From the NCBI GenBank assembly GCA_944319815.1, contig CALUEX010000021.1, positions 1 to 40,708 on the forward strand: a stretch of DNA of 40,708 nucleotides, in the 5' to 3' direction. This DNA comes from an uncultured Prevotella sp. (GTDB lineage: Bacteria > Bacteroidota > Bacteroidia > Bacteroidales > Bacteroidaceae). Shown piece after piece: positions 39,229 to 40,708 of the stretch. Both the position numbers and the translations under genes were made by a program. The notes beneath the pieces were generated by a model. That model saw only the letters and a program-made list of their open reading frames with translations. It had not been told where the DNA came from and ran no database searches. The stretch's first letter is position 1; each line of letters begins with the position of its first letter.

Positions 39229-39999
39229 ATGAAAAAGAACCTATTTTACACAGCAATACTGGCGGTAACGCTAATGTTTCAACCCATACAAACATCGGCG
39301 CAAACGACAGATATAGATGATTTCACACGGTTTATCATGGCCTTGAGTGGACTTTTATACTACGACGATAGTGAAGAAGAAACCGACGAGTTAATTTACG
39401 AGTCACCAGACGGTGTCGGATATGACGACTATATAGAAGCGGTTGTTGACAGTTCGGGCGACATTGCCAGCAAAATATACGCAAAGCCTATATTCAAATA
39501 TGATGACGATAAAAACATCTCGATACTACGGTTTAGCCTTCTCGGGGGAAACAAGGAAACCGAAAACAGCCTGTTGAAAACCCTAAGGGAAAAATCAACA
39601 ACCTACGAAGACGATTTCAAGGGCTACAGCATGGACGGTGTGGCCGTAATCTCGTTCCCTGAAATGGTGCAATACAGCGTGCCGTTCCACTTCGTCCACC
39701 AGAAAATAAAGGACTCATCATACGCGGGTTACATCCTCCTGGGAACAAGTTTTCCCATCGAAAGCACGCACATCGGGGAAATAACTAACAACACCTGGAA
39801 CAGGTGGAGCAAGCTGAAATACTGCAACTCGCTGCTTGCTGAAAAGGACATCGATTATATCGTGCTGACGGACAACAATAACAACTATTTGGGCTACATG
39901 CAGTTCAAACAGTCTACGACAGACAAACTGCGCGCCATATTCAAGTACATCGGTGACAAGGTAGGCTCACACGAGTTCTATAAATACAACTGGAAATAA
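39229..39999 (+). CDS. Secreted hypothetical protein
   Basis: I do not recognise a family. The protein is 256 aa with a clear signal peptide (MKKNLFYTAILAVTLMFQPIQTSAQ). The mature part is acidic near the N-terminus (YYDDSEEETDELIYESPDGVGYDDY) and ends in a mixed alpha/beta-like region with aromatic residues (YKYNWK). There are no Cys pairs, lipobox or catalytic motif I can name. The gene is more AT-rich than uvrC and dtd, which suggests later arrival into an otherwise conserved cluster. It has its own -7 box and ends 20 nt before dtd, so it may drive dtd expression. Confidence 0.75.
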   Translation: MKKNLFYTAILAVTLMFQPIQTSAQTTDIDDFTRFIMALSGLLYYDDSEEETDELIYESPDGVGYDDYIEAVVDSSGDIASKIYAKPIFKYDDDKNISILRFSLLGGNKETENSLLKTLREKSTTYEDDFKGYSMDGVAVISFPEMVQYSVPFHFVHQKIKDSSYAGYILLGTSFPIESTHIGEITNNTWNRWSKLKYCNSLLAEKDIDYIVLTDNNNNYLGYMQFKQSTTDKLRAIFKYIGDKVGSHEFYKYNWK

Positions 40000-40019
40000 C
40001 AGGAAACGACGACAACGAC

Positions 40020-40472
40020 ATGAAAACAGTTATTCAGCGCGTAAGCCGCGCGTCAGTTACAATCGGCGGAGAGGTGAAGTCCGCCATCGGGAAAGGCTAC
40101 CTAATATTGCTCGGAGTGGCCGACACGGACACCGAGGAAGACGTGGATTGGCTCGTGAAAAAGACCGCCGCGCTGCGCATTTTCGACGATGCGGAGGGCG
40201 TGATGAACCTCCCCGTGACCGCCGTCGGCGGCGAAATATTGGTCGTCAGCCAATTTACGTTGCTGGCGTCGTACAAGAAAGGCAACCGCCCCTCATGGCT
40301 CCACGCCGCCCGCCACGAAGTCTCCATACCGCTGTACGAGAGCTTCTGCGAGAAGCTGCGCCGCGAGACGGGCCTTAAAGTGCTCACGGGCGAGTTCGGC
40401 GCAGACATGAAAGTGGAGCTCGTCAACGACGGCCCGGTGACAATCTGCATGGACACGAAGCACAAGGAGTAA
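40020..40472 (+). CDS. dtd: D-aminoacyl-tRNA deacylase
   Basis: The protein is 150 aa, the usual length. The two conserved DTD motifs are SQFTL (77-81) and NDGPVT (136-141), the latter containing the cross-subunit Gly-cisPro. It removes D-amino acids (and glycine) mischarged on tRNA, acting as a dimer in the cytosol. It lies 20 nt after the hypothetical gene. A pair of palindromic repeat ends separates it from the MazG-type gene. Confidence 0.96.
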   Translation: MKTVIQRVSRASVTIGGEVKSAIGKGYLILLGVADTDTEEDVDWLVKKTAALRIFDDAEGVMNLPVTAVGGEILVVSQFTLLASYKKGNRPSWLHAARHEVSIPLYESFCEKLRRETGLKVLTGEFGADMKVELVNDGPVTICMDTKHKE

Positions 40473-40477
40473 AGCCC

Positions 40478-40590
40478 CCGCCCTGCCATCCCCGAGGGGA
40501 GGAAGCCAAGAGGCTAACCTTGCAACATACATTAAACAACAATTTGCCCCAATACCGCCACCTCCCCTCGGGGAGGCCGGGAAGGGGCTA
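40478..40590. repeat. Inverted pair of CCCCGAGGGGAGG ends between dtd and the MazG gene
   Basis: GCCATCCCCGAGGGGAGGAAG and the later CACCTCCCCTCGGGGAGGCCGG are inverted variants of the ends of the 114-bp element, about 70 bp apart with an AT-rich interior. Confidence 0.7.
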
Positions 40591-40604
40591 AACCTCATAC
40601 GACA

Positions 40605-40708
40605 ATGAACAGTGAAATAACCATACGCGAGGCGCAACGCCTTGTAGACCAATGGATTAGGCAATACGGCGTGCGCTATTTCAGCGAACTTACCAACATG
40701 GCGTGCCT
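40605..40708 (+). CDS. MazG-type nucleotide pyrophosphohydrolase, 5' part (cut by window end)
   Basis: Only the first 34 codons are in the window: MNSEITIREAQRLVDQWI followed by RQYGVRYFSELTNMAC. The pattern (EAQ..VDQWI..YGVRYF.ELTNMA) matches the N-terminus of the MazG-like pyrophosphohydrolase that follows dtd in Bacteroides and relatives. It would hydrolyse noncanonical nucleoside triphosphates. The catalytic ExxE/D motifs lie beyond the edge. Confidence 0.75.
   Translation, partial: MNSEITIREAQRLVDQWIRQYGVRYFSELTNMAC

Overview
The window looks like chromosomal DNA of a fairly GC-rich member of the Bacteroidota, most likely a Prevotellaceae-type gut or oral anaerobe. The evidence is as follows. 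Promoters have the Bacteroidota -7 box TAnnTTTG, and most genes lack a strong Shine-Dalgarno. Succinate dehydrogenase/fumarate reductase is the three-gene b558 type (frdC-frdA-frdB). There is an S46 dipeptidyl-peptidase with the DPP7 signature and a TonB-dependent receptor with an N-terminal carboxypeptidase-regulatory-like domain. The YbeY has the Bacteroidota-like metal-site variant. The order mnmG-apt-uvrC-dtd-MazG matches, from memory, that of Bacteroides and relatives. Genus and species cannot be fixed from this sequence alone. I saw no rRNA, tRNA, CRISPR or prophage.

Layout: 0.2-6.2 kb holds a fused SpmA/SpmB-like membrane protein, a REP-associated tyrosine transposase (RAYT) with a matching inverted pair of REP hairpins, a Wzx-like flippase, a 44-bp tandem array and a secreted DPP7. 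6.8-15.4 kb holds ruvB, a RhuM-Fic/Doc gene framed by inverted repeats, coaD and ybeY on the plus strand, then ctpA-like S41 protease, parE and a GNAT-like protein on the minus strand. 15.9-26.5 kb holds a TonB receptor, a TRAP-like phosphatase, an unusual WG/TPR/cysteine-rich exported protein, a VanX-like dipeptidase, a four-helix-bundle protein, a THUMP-like methyltransferase and a translationally coupled carboxylesterase. 26.7-33.6 kb (minus strand) holds a MATE exporter, an Hsp20 with a candidate sigma-54 promoter, and the frdCAB operon interrupted by a four-helix-bundle (IVP) gene. 33.9-40.7 kb holds mnmG, apt, uvrC, a secreted hypothetical, dtd and the start of a MazG-type pyrophosphohydrolase, with two parS-like sites around apt. 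This suggests proximity to the chromosome origin.

The housekeeping genes are ordinary. The gaps between them are unusual. Nearly every intergenic space is packed with short repeats of several unrelated families, commonly arranged as inverted pairs: a palindrome-ended element of about 114 bp; AAAGG...CCTTT hairpins with compensated stem changes; arrays with exact 44-bp or 88-bp period; arms of 8-9 bp repeats that form inverted repeats up to 42 bp long; and a 197-bp near-palindrome. Two of these repeat types have entered the reading frame of the methyltransferase gene without breaking it, one appears to supply the start codon of coaD, and one supplies the C-terminal tail of the IVP protein.
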